Part shown: one piece after another, positions 28,992 through 37,792 of the stretch
How the letters are laid out: each line of letters begins with the position of its first letter
Numbering within the stretch: position 1 is the stretch's first letter
Assembly (NCBI RefSeq): GCF_004005945.1
Contig: NZ_SACS01000004.1
Location: forward strand, 186,001-250,000
Length of the DNA stretch: 64,000 nt
Direction: 5' to 3'
From: Rheinheimera riviphila
Lineage (GTDB): Bacteria; Pseudomonadota; Gammaproteobacteria; Enterobacterales; Alteromonadaceae
Position numbers and translations under genes: made by a program
Notes under the pieces: model-generated
What the model was told of the DNA's origin: nothing
The model's input: the letters and a program-made list of their open reading frames with translations, nothing else
The model's database searches: none

Positions 28992-29555
28992 ATGTCTATC
29001 ATCAACAGCAAAGTAAAACCTTTTAACGCTCAGGCTTTCCATCAGGGTAAATTTGTTTCTGTATCTGACAAAGATTTAATCGGCAAATGGTCAGTGGTTG
29101 TGTTCTACCCAGCTGACTTCACTTTTGTGTGCCCAACTGAATTAGGCGACCTGGCTGACTTCTATCCTAAGTTCCAGGAAATCGGCGTTGAAGTGTACTC
29201 AGTCTCTACTGACACCCATTTCACTCACAAAGCGTGGCACGATGCTTCTGAAACTATCAAAAAAATCAACTACCCAATGGTTGCTGACCCAACGGGCACC
29301 ATCACTCGTAACTTCGACGTGATGATTGAAGAAGAAGGTTTGGCGCTGCGTGGTACTTTCGTGATTAACCCGGAAGGCGAAATCAAAGTTGCTGAAATCC
29401 ATGACCTGGGTATTGGCCGTTCAGCTTCTGAACTGTTCCGTAAAGTTCAGGCTGCTCAGTACGTTGCAAACCACGACGGCGAAGTTTGCCCGGCTAAATG
29501 GACTCCAGGTGAAAAAACTCTGGCGCCATCACTGGATCTGGTTGGTAAAATCTAA
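28992..29555 (+). CDS. ahpC: alkyl hydroperoxide reductase subunit C (2-Cys peroxiredoxin)
   Basis: A 187-residue protein, the same length as the enterobacterial AhpC. The peroxidatic Cys47 lies in FTFVCPTE and the resolving Cys166 in EVCPAKW, and the Arg and Thr of the active site ([14 protein letters not shown]) are present. The GGLG-like loop is [18 protein letters not shown] and the C-terminal tail is that of a robust, AhpF-dependent enzyme. It reduces H2O2, organic peroxides and peroxynitrite in the cytoplasm. GGAGAAGA precedes the ATG. Codon use looks optimised, consistent with high expression. A terminator separates it from ahpF. Confidence 0.97.
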   Translation: MSIINSKVKPFNAQAFHQGKFVSVSDKDLIGKWSVVVFYPADFTFVCPTELGDLADFYPKFQEIGVEVYSVSTDTHFTHKAWHDASETIKKINYPMVADPTGTITRNFDVMIEEEGLALRGTFVINPEGEIKVAEIHDLGIGRSASELFRKVQAAQYVANHDGEVCPAKWTPGEKTLAPSLDLVGKI

Positions 29556-29649
29556 GCTGCTGCCGCAGGCTTTGAATCAAGTGTGTTGAAGCAATAGTTT
29601 TAAATACTAGTGTTAAATGCGACGGTTTCGAAGCAAAACGCATCAATTG

Positions 29650-29677
29650 AAAAGGTCGGACATGGTCCGGCCTTTTT
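29650..29677 (+). terminator. rho-independent terminator after ahpC
   Basis: Ten-base-pair stem (29650/51-29660 with 29666-29675, one G-T pair), 5-base loop and a TTTTT run. It lies about 95 bp past the ahpC stop, so ahpC is largely transcribed alone, as in other bacteria where it is made in excess over ahpF. Confidence 0.85.
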
Positions 29678-29708
29678 GCATTTAACAAAGGTCCTTTATT
29701 AGGGTTTA

Positions 29709-29745
29709 ATCGAATATATTGATTGGTTATATTTGTTTTATTCGT
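29709..29745 (+). promoter_or_regulatory. OxyR-like site upstream of ahpF
   Basis: Two 15-bp halves (29709-29723, starting ATCGAAT; 29731-29745, starting ATTTGT and ending TTCGT) are 7 bp apart, the same geometry as upstream of ahpC, and both sites share ATCGA on the left and TTTTATTCGTTAT on the right side. This suggests one regulator controls both genes. Confidence 0.4.
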
Positions 29746-29825
29746 TATTTATGTTTGATTGTTTTGGTTATGATGGCTTTATCGAATTCAGAAAAAATTA
29801 ACACCCAAATTTAGAGGAATCACCC

Positions 29826-31367
29826 ATGTTAGATGCCAACCTGAAAAACACTTTGCGTAGCTACCTGCAGAATTTAAAAACGCCGGTCGAGCTGTCGTTA
29901 GCCGTTGATCAAAGCGAAAAAGGTCAGGAATTGAAGGCATTAGCGCTGGATATCGCGACTTTATCGGATCTGATCCTGGCGACCGATAACCCAACCGCCA
30001 AACGGGTCCCTTCGATGCTGGTGCGCTCGCAAGCTAAAGGCACCGAAATTACCTTCGCCGGTGTGCCGATGGGTCATGAATTTACCTCTTTAGTGCTGGC
30101 CTTGTTGCACTCCGGCGGTCACCCAATCAAAGAAGACGCGGCGGTGCTGCAGCAAATTGCGCAGCTGGAAGGTGAATTCCAATTTGATATGTACATCTCA
30201 CTAAGCTGCCAAACCTGTCCGGAAGTGGTGCAGGCGCTGAACATGATGGCGGCGGTGAATCCAAACATTAAAACCAACATGATTGATGGCGCGGTGTTTG
30301 GCAATGAAGTCGCAGCGCGCAACATTATGGCGGTGCCAACGGTATTTTTAAACGGTGAGCAATTCTCGCAAGGCGCCATCACGCTGACCAACATTCTGAA
30401 CAAAGTCGATAGCTCTGCCGCCAGTCGTCAGGCCGAAGCGCTGGCGAAAAAAGACAATTTTGATGTGTTAGTGATTGGCGGCGGCCCAGCTGGCGCAGCA
30501 GCAGCCATTTATTCAGCGCGTAAAGGCTTAAATACCGGCGTATTGGCTGAACGTTTTGGTGGCCAGGTAGCGGATACGGTGGGGATTGAGAACTTTATTT
30601 CAGTCAAAGAAACCGAAGGTCCAAAGCTGGTCGCGAATTTAGAAGCCCATGTGCGGCAGTATGAAGTCGACATTATGAATAGCCAGAAAGCGGTGAAACT
30701 GTCGCAACATGAACTGTTTGAAGTGGAACTTGCCAATGGTGCGGTACTGAAATCAAAAACTGTCATTCTTTCAACCGGCGCCCGCTGGAGAGAAATGAAT
30801 GTGCCGGGTGAAAAAGAATACCGTGGCCGTGGCGTGGCATATTGCCCACACTGTGATGGCCCGTTATTTAAAGGCAAACGGGTAGCGGTGATTGGTGGTG
30901 GTAACTCGGGTATTGAAGCGGCCATCGACTTAGCCGGTATCGTTGAGCACGTCACAGTACTTGAATTTGATAGCAAATTACGCGCTGACGCGGTACTGGT
31001 GAAAAAAGCCAATTCAATGGGCAATATTGACATCATTCTGAACGCGCAAAGCACTGAAGTTTTAGGCGATGGCAATAAAGTGACCGGTATTAACTTCACG
31101 GACCGCGTCAGCGGTGAAGCGAAACATGTCGCACTGGCAGGTATTTTTGTGCAAATCGGTTTGGTGCCAAACACTGAATGGTTGCGTGGAGTGGTGGAAT
31201 TAACGCCACGCGGTGAAATTATCGTCGACGGTCATGGTCAGACATCGCTCAAAGGTGTGTTTGCAGCTGGGGATGCCACCAACACGCCATTTAAACAAAT
31301 CATTATTGCGATGGGTTCAGGCGCAACGGCATCACTCGGTGCTTTTGATTACCTGATCCGGAACTAA
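29826..31367 (+). CDS. ahpF: alkyl hydroperoxide reductase subunit F
   Basis: A 513-residue flavoprotein (E. coli 521). The N-terminal double-thioredoxin-fold domain has the redox pair Cys128/Cys131 in SCQTCPE. The FAD domain begins [14 protein letters not shown] at about 214, the NADH-binding domain has [14 protein letters not shown], and the second redox pair Cys340/Cys343 is in YCPHCDG. The final FAD contact is GVFAAGDAT. Electrons flow NADH to FAD to Cys340/343 to Cys128/131 to AhpC. The start has AGAGGA upstream. It has its own promoter region with an OxyR-like site. Confidence 0.97.
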   Translation: MLDANLKNTLRSYLQNLKTPVELSLAVDQSEKGQELKALALDIATLSDLILATDNPTAKRVPSMLVRSQAKGTEITFAGVPMGHEFTSLVLALLHSGGHPIKEDAAVLQQIAQLEGEFQFDMYISLSCQTCPEVVQALNMMAAVNPNIKTNMIDGAVFGNEVAARNIMAVPTVFLNGEQFSQGAITLTNILNKVDSSAASRQAEALAKKDNFDVLVIGGGPAGAAAAIYSARKGLNTGVLAERFGGQVADTVGIENFISVKETEGPKLVANLEAHVRQYEVDIMNSQKAVKLSQHELFEVELANGAVLKSKTVILSTGARWREMNVPGEKEYRGRGVAYCPHCDGPLFKGKRVAVIGGGNSGIEAAIDLAGIVEHVTVLEFDSKLRADAVLVKKANSMGNIDIILNAQSTEVLGDGNKVTGINFTDRVSGEAKHVALAGIFVQIGLVPNTEWLRGVVELTPRGEIIVDGHGQTSLKGVFAAGDATNTPFKQIIIAMGSGATASLGAFDYLIRN

Positions 31368-31382
31368 GTTTAGAAAATTCAA

Positions 31383-31411
31383 CCAAGGCTGGACATAAAG
31401 TTCAGCCTTGG
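31383..31411. terminator. hairpin between convergent ahpF and ybaL
   Basis: Arms CCAAGGCTG (31383-31391) and CAGCCTTGG (31403-31411) around an 11-base loop. T-rich sequence follows weakly on the plus strand and more clearly on the minus strand (TTGAATTTTC), so it may serve ybaL as well as ahpF. Confidence 0.6.
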
Positions 31412-31481
31412 ATTGTTATCACAATAGCGTGGGTGGTGCTAGTCGCCGATAGCCTGTAGCTGATAGCCTTTGGCCAATAGT

Positions 31482-33191
31482 TTAATGCTCGGCAACAATC
31501 GCTGGTTTGAAATGCAGCATCGTCGCGGCAATCATGCTGTGTGCCAATTCATCTTCCCCTAAAAACACTTGCCCCAATTGTTCTTTTTCGAGCAGCGCCA
31601 CTTCATCTTCGTTGTGCGTGCGCAGGATCACCTGAATCGCCGGATTCACCAATCGGGCGCTATGAACGGTTTTACGCACATCAATGGTTTCCGGCGTGGC
31701 AATCACCAACACCGCCGCATGCAGAATATGCGCCTGGATCAACACATCAACGTCGGTGGCATCGCCGAATACGGCCGGTACGCCCGTTTGCCGCAGTTGT
31801 TCTACCCGGTCGTGATTTTTATCGGCAACGACAAAAGGAATACCCTGCTTGGTTAAACCTGCAGCTATCCGGCGACCGACCCTGCCATACCCGACCAATA
31901 CCACCTGATTTTCCAGATACTTACGATCGGTATCCATCGGTAATTCACTGAACGGATCGGCGCGGCTGTCCAGACGACGTGCTAATTGCGAACGTTTTAA
32001 CACCCACTTATTTAACGGCGATACCATTGCAAACACCAATGGATTCAGCGCAATCGACAATAAGGCGCCTGCCAGGATCAAACTCATGCCCTGTGCCGGT
32101 AGTAAACCGAGTGTCATGCCAAGCCCCGCCAGAATAAATGAAAATTCGCCAATCTGGGCCAGGCTGGCTGCAACCGTCAGCGCTGAATTCAGCGGATAAC
32201 GGAACAACAGCACCAACACAAGAGCGGCCAGAAACTTACCCAGCACGATGATCGCAAGCACGATCAGCACATGCAGCGGTTGTTCAATTAACACCGCAGG
32301 CTCGAATAACATGCCAACGGCGGCGAAAAACAACACCGAAAATGCATCCCGCAGCGGCAATGACTCTTCTGCTGCACGGTGGCTGAATTCTGATTCGCGG
32401 ATCACCATGCCCGCAAAAAATGCCCCAAGTGCAAAAGACACGTGGAACAATACCGACGCGCCGTAAGCGATACTGATGGCACCGGCGATAACGGCCAAGG
32501 TAAAGAGTTCCCGCGAACCGGTGCTGGCGACTTGCCACAATAACCAGGGAAATACTTTGCGACCGACCACCAACATCAGCACCACAAAAGCCACCACCTG
32601 CAGCAGCGTCTGAGTGATGGTCCACCACAACGGACCTGCGTCAGCACCGGTCGGCGCAGTGCCTCCCAATAAAGTTGCCAAAGGTGGCAGCAATACCAGC
32701 ACCAATACGGTGGCTAAATCTTCAACCACCAGCCAGCCAACGGCGATCTGACCGTTCCGGCTTGCCAGAATGCCCTTCGCTTCCAGTGCCTTTAACAACA
32801 CTACGGTGCTGGCGCAGGATAAACACAAACCAAAAACCAGCGCCTCGCCAAAACTCCAATCCCAGCTGCGGGCGACAAAAAAGCCAAGTAAGGTCGCCAG
32901 GCTCATTTGCACCACCGCGCCAGGGATGGCGATATTCTTCACTGACATCAAGTCTTTGACAGAAAAATGCAGGCCAACCCCAAACATCAGCAACATCACG
33001 CCAATTTCCGATAACTGGGATGCGATATGCATGTCAGCGACATAACCAGGAGTCGCCGGGCCGATGATAATACCGGCCAGCAGATAGCCAACCAGAGCGG
33101 GCAGTTTCAGGCGTACTGCAATCAGGCCCAGAATAAGTGACAGGCCAAAAGCGGCGGCAATAGTGGTGATCAGGGAGACGTTATGTTCCAT
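31482..33191 (-). CDS. ybaL: YbaL-family CPA2 cation:proton antiporter with RCK-like domain
   Basis: A 569-residue protein matching E. coli YbaL (558) from end to end: LVGYLLAGIIIGP, LLMFGVGLHFSVKDLM, LCLSCASTVVLLKALE, GQIAVGWLVVEDL, VSFALGAFFAGMVIRESEFSHRAAEESLPLRDAF and IGEFSFILAGLGM. About 12 membrane helices are followed by a TrkA-N domain (about 425-545) with the nucleotide-binding VGYGRVGRRIA. It belongs to the KefB/KefC superfamily and probably exchanges K+ or Na+ for protons, under nucleotide control. The GSH-binding and KefF/G partners of Kef systems are not adjacent. It is monocistronic. Confidence 0.93.
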   Translation of the reverse strand: MEHNVSLITTIAAAFGLSLILGLIAVRLKLPALVGYLLAGIIIGPATPGYVADMHIASQLSEIGVMLLMFGVGLHFSVKDLMSVKNIAIPGAVVQMSLATLLGFFVARSWDWSFGEALVFGLCLSCASTVVLLKALEAKGILASRNGQIAVGWLVVEDLATVLVLVLLPPLATLLGGTAPTGADAGPLWWTITQTLLQVVAFVVLMLVVGRKVFPWLLWQVASTGSRELFTLAVIAGAISIAYGASVLFHVSFALGAFFAGMVIRESEFSHRAAEESLPLRDAFSVLFFAAVGMLFEPAVLIEQPLHVLIVLAIIVLGKFLAALVLVLLFRYPLNSALTVAASLAQIGEFSFILAGLGMTLGLLPAQGMSLILAGALLSIALNPLVFAMVSPLNKWVLKRSQLARRLDSRADPFSELPMDTDRKYLENQVVLVGYGRVGRRIAAGLTKQGIPFVVADKNHDRVEQLRQTGVPAVFGDATDVDVLIQAHILHAAVLVIATPETIDVRKTVHSARLVNPAIQVILRTHNEDEVALLEKEQLGQVFLGEDELAHSMIAATMLHFKPAIVAEH

Positions 33192-33495
33192 GCAGAGTCC
33201 TCAGGGTATACGCCTGTTACAGGGACCTGAAACTATAAAATCACCTGTGTATCCATGGGGTTGTATACACAGTGACTGCATTCACAGCAACTCAGGTTTG
33301 GTGAGACTTGAGTGGTAAGAAATAGTTCTGCGTCCAGCGAGTGGCTGGAGTAGCGCAGAAATTACGGCGAAATTTTATTCTGCCAGTCAACTCTTTAATA
33401 GTCAATAGTTATGAAAAACGATTTCATTATTCCATAAAGGGATTAAAAACGGCCGATATCGACCGGCAATCAACTGACCGCGGTTGCTTACACTG
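33192..33495. other. gene-free region upstream of ybaL with two inverted repeats
   Basis: About 300 bp between the divergent ends of ybaL (5' end) and the tetR gene (3' end). It contains an 8-bp-arm palindrome at 33245-33272 (CTGTGTAT and ATACACAG, 12 bp apart), 54 bp upstream of the ybaL start and so a possible operator. It also contains a nested hairpin at 33326-33360 with outer arms TTCTGCG/CGCAGAA and inner arms TCCAGC/GCTGGA. No open frame looks coding. Confidence 0.55.
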
Positions 33496-34113
33496 CTATT
33501 TTTTGACTTGATACAGCGCCAAAAACATCGCTACGTTACTGTCGATAATCTGTTGTTGCTGCGCATCATAACTACCAAGCTGAAACACTTTGGGCCAAAA
33601 CGAAAAGGTTTTAAATAGCCCCCAGAATTGCGATGCGGCCAGTTTTAAATCGGGGATCTGGAGCATACCGGCGCCAATCGCTGCTTTGAGCCAGCTTTCC
33701 AGGCCACCTTCTTGCTGTTCCAGTTGCGTCATCGCCGCCACGGCGCGCTCCGGTTGGCGGATATATTCGGCCATCACCACCCGGGCTAGTTCAATAAAAT
33801 CGTCCTGCTGATAATAAGCCCAACTTTGGCGGGCAATTTGCGCCAGTTGATCGGCGAGTGGCCGCTTGGCATCAAAGGGCACTGTCGCTGCGGATTTGCT
33901 GCGTGACCACAACAAAACTGTGGCCTGCTCAAACAAAATTTCTTTACTGGCGAAGTGGTTGTATACAGTGCGCTTAGATACCTGCGCCAACTCCGCGATG
34001 GCGTCCATACTGGCGCCGCCAAAACCACAACGCTGAAATTCCGCCACTGCCGCATCGAGCACTGCCTGACGTTTTTGTTCAGAACGACTTTGTGTCACAA
34101 CAACTTGCACCAT
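33496..34113 (-). CDS. TetR/AcrR-family transcriptional regulator
   Basis: A 205-residue regulator. The N-terminal helix-turn-helix (about 15-60) reads AVLDAAVAEFQRCGFGGASMDAIAELAQVSKRTVYNHFASKEILF by segments, including the diagnostic TVYNHFASKE. The C-terminal ligand domain resembles AefR-like members (FWGLFKTFSFWPKVFQLG). It is divergent from a metallo-beta-lactamase-fold gene, and a perfect 10-bp-arm palindrome lies between them, the usual arrangement for self- and neighbour-repression. The inducer is unknown. Confidence 0.92.
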   Translation of the reverse strand: MVQVVVTQSRSEQKRQAVLDAAVAEFQRCGFGGASMDAIAELAQVSKRTVYNHFASKEILFEQATVLLWSRSKSAATVPFDAKRPLADQLAQIARQSWAYYQQDDFIELARVVMAEYIRQPERAVAAMTQLEQQEGGLESWLKAAIGAGMLQIPDLKLAASQFWGLFKTFSFWPKVFQLGSYDAQQQQIIDSNVAMFLALYQVKK

Positions 34114-34207
34114 GATGTCCCCGGTCTATTTGATCAATGCGAATGAGCACACTGAATAAGCACTTGGAAAATTGTACACTAACGAGTTTACTTTTGCATT
34201 TTCATGT

Positions 34208-34230
34208 GTAAACTACACTGTGTAGTTTAC
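34208..34230. promoter_or_regulatory. perfect palindromic operator, likely for the adjacent TetR regulator
   Basis: GTAAACTACA (34208-34217) and TGTAGTTTAC (34221-34230) are perfect complements with a 3-base centre. A degenerate copy lies at 34174-34191 (GTACACT then AGTTTAC). The site is 22 bp upstream of the GTG start of the downstream gene and covers the ATG at 34204 and the bases just after it, which argues that this ATG is not a start codon. Confidence 0.68.
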
Positions 34231-34251
34231 TTTTGTTTGTGGAATTCCACC

Positions 34252-35418
34252 GTGCAAAAAAGCAAGTTTAAAACTTTTTTCATCAACAAATCAAAGCTGT
34301 GGTTCTGGCTCGGATTAAGCCTTGGAGGCGCAATCATGTTCAAATCTGTGTGTTGGCAACAAAATGCTGAAATGGCGCAGCCGGTGCGTGGGCCATTTAA
34401 AAACCAGGCCGCCAAAGTCGACAGCGGCGATGGCAAAATTGGTGCGATTTTGTGGCGTTATCTAACCGAAACCGTGGCCGATAAAACACCGGCACAGGTG
34501 CTACCCGTGCAACGGATGCAATTACCGGCGCAAGCGGGTGCAGACGATCGGCTATATAAAATCAGCCACTCCACCGTATTGCTGCAGCTGAATAGTCATT
34601 ATTGGCTGCTGGATCCGGTGTTCTCCAAACGGGCATCACCCAGCCAGTTGGTGGGACCAGCGCGGTTTCATTCGTTACCGCTTGAACTTGCAGAAGTACC
34701 TGAACTCGCTGGCATTATCATTTCGCACGACCACTACGATCATCTGGACAAAGCCAGTATTCAGGCACTCGAAGCGCGAACCGCCTTGTTTATCGTGCCG
34801 CTGGGTGTTGATCAGCATCTGCGCGACTGGGGCGTCCCGGCTGCGAAAATTGTTGCGCTGGATTGGTGGCAGCAGCATCAAAGCAAAGGCGTCACTTTTA
34901 CCGCCACACCCACCCAGCATTTTTCTGGCCGTGGTTTGTTTGATAAAAACCAAACCTTGTGGGCATCCTGGGCGATTAAAACCGACCAGCTGAATTTATA
35001 TTTCAGCGGCGATTCTGGTTATTTCTCGGGTTTTGCCGAAATTGGCCGAAGATTAGGGCCTTTTGATCTGACATTGATTGAAACCGGTGCTTATGACGAT
35101 ATGTGGTCTGATATCCATATGCAGCCAGAGCAATCGCTGCGCGCGCATCTGGATTTACGCGGCAAGGTGATGATCCCGGTGCATAACAGCAGTTTTGATT
35201 TGGCGATGCACCCCTGGTACGAGCCGCTGCTGCGCTTGAGTGTGGCGGCGTCGGCCTATCAGGTGCCGTTATTAACACCGATGTTTGGTCAGCCGGTGTT
35301 GTTGTCGGAGTCTGCCAAGATTAACCAGGCCGAGCCTGTGACGGAGCAGTGGTGGCGGCAGTTATTGCCGGCTGAAGTCACCGCAGCCGACGAGATCCTA
35401 TTGCCACAAAGCTTGTAA
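34252..35418 (+). CDS. membrane-anchored metallo-beta-lactamase-fold hydrolase (NAPE-PLD/UlaG-like)
   Basis: The start is the GTG at 34252; the open frame reaches ATG 34204, but that codon lies inside the palindromic operator. The N-terminus has one hydrophobic anchor (LWFWLGLSLGGAIM). The hydrolase domain has the zinc motif SHDHYDHLD (about 158-166), a later TPTQHFSGRG, FSGDSGY with the bridging Asp, and a final His in IPVHNSSF. The order and the FxxR(x)SP lead-in resemble the NAPE-phospholipase D/RomA branch, which acts on phospholipid head groups or similar esters. TetR control suggests inducible use against an unknown compound. 132 bp separate it from the DsbD-like gene downstream. Confidence 0.85.
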   Translation: MQKSKFKTFFINKSKLWFWLGLSLGGAIMFKSVCWQQNAEMAQPVRGPFKNQAAKVDSGDGKIGAILWRYLTETVADKTPAQVLPVQRMQLPAQAGADDRLYKISHSTVLLQLNSHYWLLDPVFSKRASPSQLVGPARFHSLPLELAEVPELAGIIISHDHYDHLDKASIQALEARTALFIVPLGVDQHLRDWGVPAAKIVALDWWQQHQSKGVTFTATPTQHFSGRGLFDKNQTLWASWAIKTDQLNLYFSGDSGYFSGFAEIGRRLGPFDLTLIETGAYDDMWSDIHMQPEQSLRAHLDLRGKVMIPVHNSSFDLAMHPWYEPLLRLSVAASAYQVPLLTPMFGQPVLLSESAKINQAEPVTEQWWRQLLPAEVTAADEILLPQSL

Positions 35419-35550
35419 CAGCCGTTGTTTTGAACCGCACTGAGGCAGAATGCTGCTCTGGTGCGGTTGATGACTGCGGGATCACCGATCGATGGTGGAG
35501 GAATTTCGTACACTAACTATCCTCACATCTTCAATACAGGTTGGTCTGGC

Positions 35551-37734
35551 TTGACTAGAAGATCGGCAGTTGTCGCGACATTCCGCTGGCTGCAGCAACG
35601 GTTTTTGCCGTGGCTGTGTTTGTTATGGTGCAGTGTGGCAGCAGCTTCCAGCAGCGGCTGGGTGCAAAGTACCCACTTAAAAGCCGAGCTGGTCAGCGAA
35701 TATCGTCAGTTGCAACCGGGCCAGACCGTAACGCTGGCGCTAAATACTCAACATGAACCGCATTGGCATAGTTACTGGTTAAACCCAGGCGATTCCGGGC
35801 TTGCCACCACCATTAACTGGCAATTGCCGGAAGGTGTCAGCGCTGGTGCTATCCAGTGGCCAACACCGAAACTCATCAAAGTTCCGCCGCTGGTGAATTA
35901 TGGTTACGAAGATCAAAGTATTTTACTGACCGATCTTCAGATCCCAGCTGATTTTACTGGCGAAAGTCTGGTTATTGTCGCCACCGTCGATTGGTTGGTG
36001 TGTCAGGAAATTTGTATTCCGGCGACCGCCAGCTTCAGTCTGACACTGCCAGTCGCAGCCAATGCAGAAGTTTCTACTGCCGCCAGCGCTTTGTTTGTAA
36101 CAGCAAGGCAAGCGTTGCCACAGGCGTTGACGGTGGTGGGGCGATATCAAATGCAGGATCAGTCGTTTTCTGCGGTGATTGAGCTGCCACAAGACCTTCA
36201 AGTCAACGCATTTTTTGTGGGCAGCGGTGAAATTGTTGACCACGCCGCCAATCAACAAATGCACTACCAGCCAGGGCGCGGCGAACCAGGTCAGCTGACG
36301 CTACGACAACCGCAAAATACTTATTTTAGTCAGGCTCCGACGGAGTTGCCGCTGGTACTGATCACCGCCAGCGGTGCCAAACAGCTGCTGTTGCACCATC
36401 AAACGGCGACATCACCGGCCATTGCTGCGAAGAGCACCCATACCTCACCGCCTCAAACATTCGCTCTGACCGAATTTGCGTTGATGTTGCTGTTTGCACT
36501 CGTGGGCGGGTTGATCCTGAATCTGATGCCCTGTGTGTTTCCGGTATTGTCGCTCAAAGCGCTCAGCTTATCGCGCGCCGGACAACAACTGGCCGCACAG
36601 CGCGCCGAAGCTTTGTGGTACAGCTTGGGCGTGGTGGTCAGTTTTGTAGCCCTGGCGGCGCTGCTGTTGTTGCTGCGCGCTGGTGGCGAAAGTTTAGGTT
36701 GGGGTTTTCAGTTGCAAAACCCGTTGTTGGTGGCGTTGCTGGCATTTTTATTGTTTGCGCTGGGTTTAAGTTTGTCTGGTTTGCTGCAGTTTGGGCTAGG
36801 GCTGATGAATAGCGGTCAACAGTTAACGCAACAAAGCGGCCATCGTGGTTCGTTTTTTACCGGTGTGCTGGCGGTGGTGGTGGCAAGCCCGTGCACTGCG
36901 CCAATGATGGGCACGGCATTGGGTTATGCCGCCACGCAATCGGCGCCGGTCGCCTTGTTGGTGTTTACTGCACTGGGTTTGGGTATGGCGCTACCGTTTT
37001 TATTGCTGGCAATGTGGCCGCAACTGTCGGCGAAACTGCCCAAACCCGGCTCCTGGATGGAGCAGCTAAAGCATTGGCTGGCGATACCCTTGTATCTGAG
37101 TGCGGTCTGGTTGCTTTGGGTGTATGGCCGGCAAACCAGTATTGATGCTTTGGCGCTGGCGTTATTGGGTTTGGTTGCTTTAGCTGTGGCGTGTTGGCAA
37201 TGGGGTTTGGTGCAAGTAGCCAAGCAGCAAGGCAACAAAACATTGCTAAAGCAGGTGATTGCGTTAATCGCGTTGCTGTTGGCGCTGCTCAGTATCAGTC
37301 AACCTGAACTGCCGGCAACATCGGCGCAATCGAAAGACGGATCTGCAGTGTCGCAATCAAATTCAGAGCAGGGGGCGGCAGAAGCCTGGTCAGCAGTGCG
37401 GCTACAGGAGTTACGTGCCCAGGGCAAACCAGTACTGGTGAATATGACTGCAGATTGGTGCATTACTTGTCTGGTGAATGAACGGGTGGCGCTTAATACC
37501 GAGCAGAGTAAAGATGCGATGCAGCAGTATCAGCTGAGTTATCTCAAAGGCGACTGGACCAAACAAGATCCGGCCATTAGCGCCTATTTAAAACAATATG
37601 GCCGGGATGGGGTGCCGCTCTATGTGTTGTATTTTCCTGGGCAGGACGGCCAGGTGTTGCCGCAAATTCTGACACCCAACACACTTTCGGAAGTACTTGC
37701 TGCGGGGCCGCAGCAGTCCGGGCTTTCGCATTGA
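35551..37734 (+). CDS. DsbD/ScsB-like thiol:disulfide interchange protein
   Basis: The open frame starts at GTG 35461, but that would give an over-long leader; TTG 35551, with ACAGG upstream, gives a normal signal peptide (ending VAAASSSGW) and is preferred with moderate certainty. Order: periplasmic N-terminal domain with a VCQEIC Cys pair, eight or so membrane segments with PCVFP and the partner PCTAPMMG, and a C-terminal thioredoxin-like domain with ADWCITC. All six redox Cys are present, so it can move electrons from cytoplasmic thioredoxin to the periplasm. The large N-terminal domain fits ScsB-type rather than classical DsbD. It is followed by a thioredoxin-fold gene 58 bp later. Confidence 0.85.
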   Translation: MTRRSAVVATFRWLQQRFLPWLCLLWCSVAAASSSGWVQSTHLKAELVSEYRQLQPGQTVTLALNTQHEPHWHSYWLNPGDSGLATTINWQLPEGVSAGAIQWPTPKLIKVPPLVNYGYEDQSILLTDLQIPADFTGESLVIVATVDWLVCQEICIPATASFSLTLPVAANAEVSTAASALFVTARQALPQALTVVGRYQMQDQSFSAVIELPQDLQVNAFFVGSGEIVDHAANQQMHYQPGRGEPGQLTLRQPQNTYFSQAPTELPLVLITASGAKQLLLHHQTATSPAIAAKSTHTSPPQTFALTEFALMLLFALVGGLILNLMPCVFPVLSLKALSLSRAGQQLAAQRAEALWYSLGVVVSFVALAALLLLLRAGGESLGWGFQLQNPLLVALLAFLLFALGLSLSGLLQFGLGLMNSGQQLTQQSGHRGSFFTGVLAVVVASPCTAPMMGTALGYAATQSAPVALLVFTALGLGMALPFLLLAMWPQLSAKLPKPGSWMEQLKHWLAIPLYLSAVWLLWVYGRQTSIDALALALLGLVALAVACWQWGLVQVAKQQGNKTLLKQVIALIALLLALLSISQPELPATSAQSKDGSAVSQSNSEQGAAEAWSAVRLQELRAQGKPVLVNMTADWCITCLVNERVALNTEQSKDAMQQYQLSYLKGDWTKQDPAISAYLKQYGRDGVPLYVLYFPGQDGQVLPQILTPNTLSEVLAAGPQQSGLSH

Positions 37735-37792
37735 CCGGCGATAGTTTTTCTCGATGATTTTTAACAGTGTTTTTTAATCAGGAGCTCAACAG

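Noticed and set aside
30509-31174. 221-residue minus-strand open frame
   Set aside because: Lies wholly antisense to ahpF, whose plus-strand reading is unambiguous; Ser/Pro-rich composition is typical of a shadow frame.
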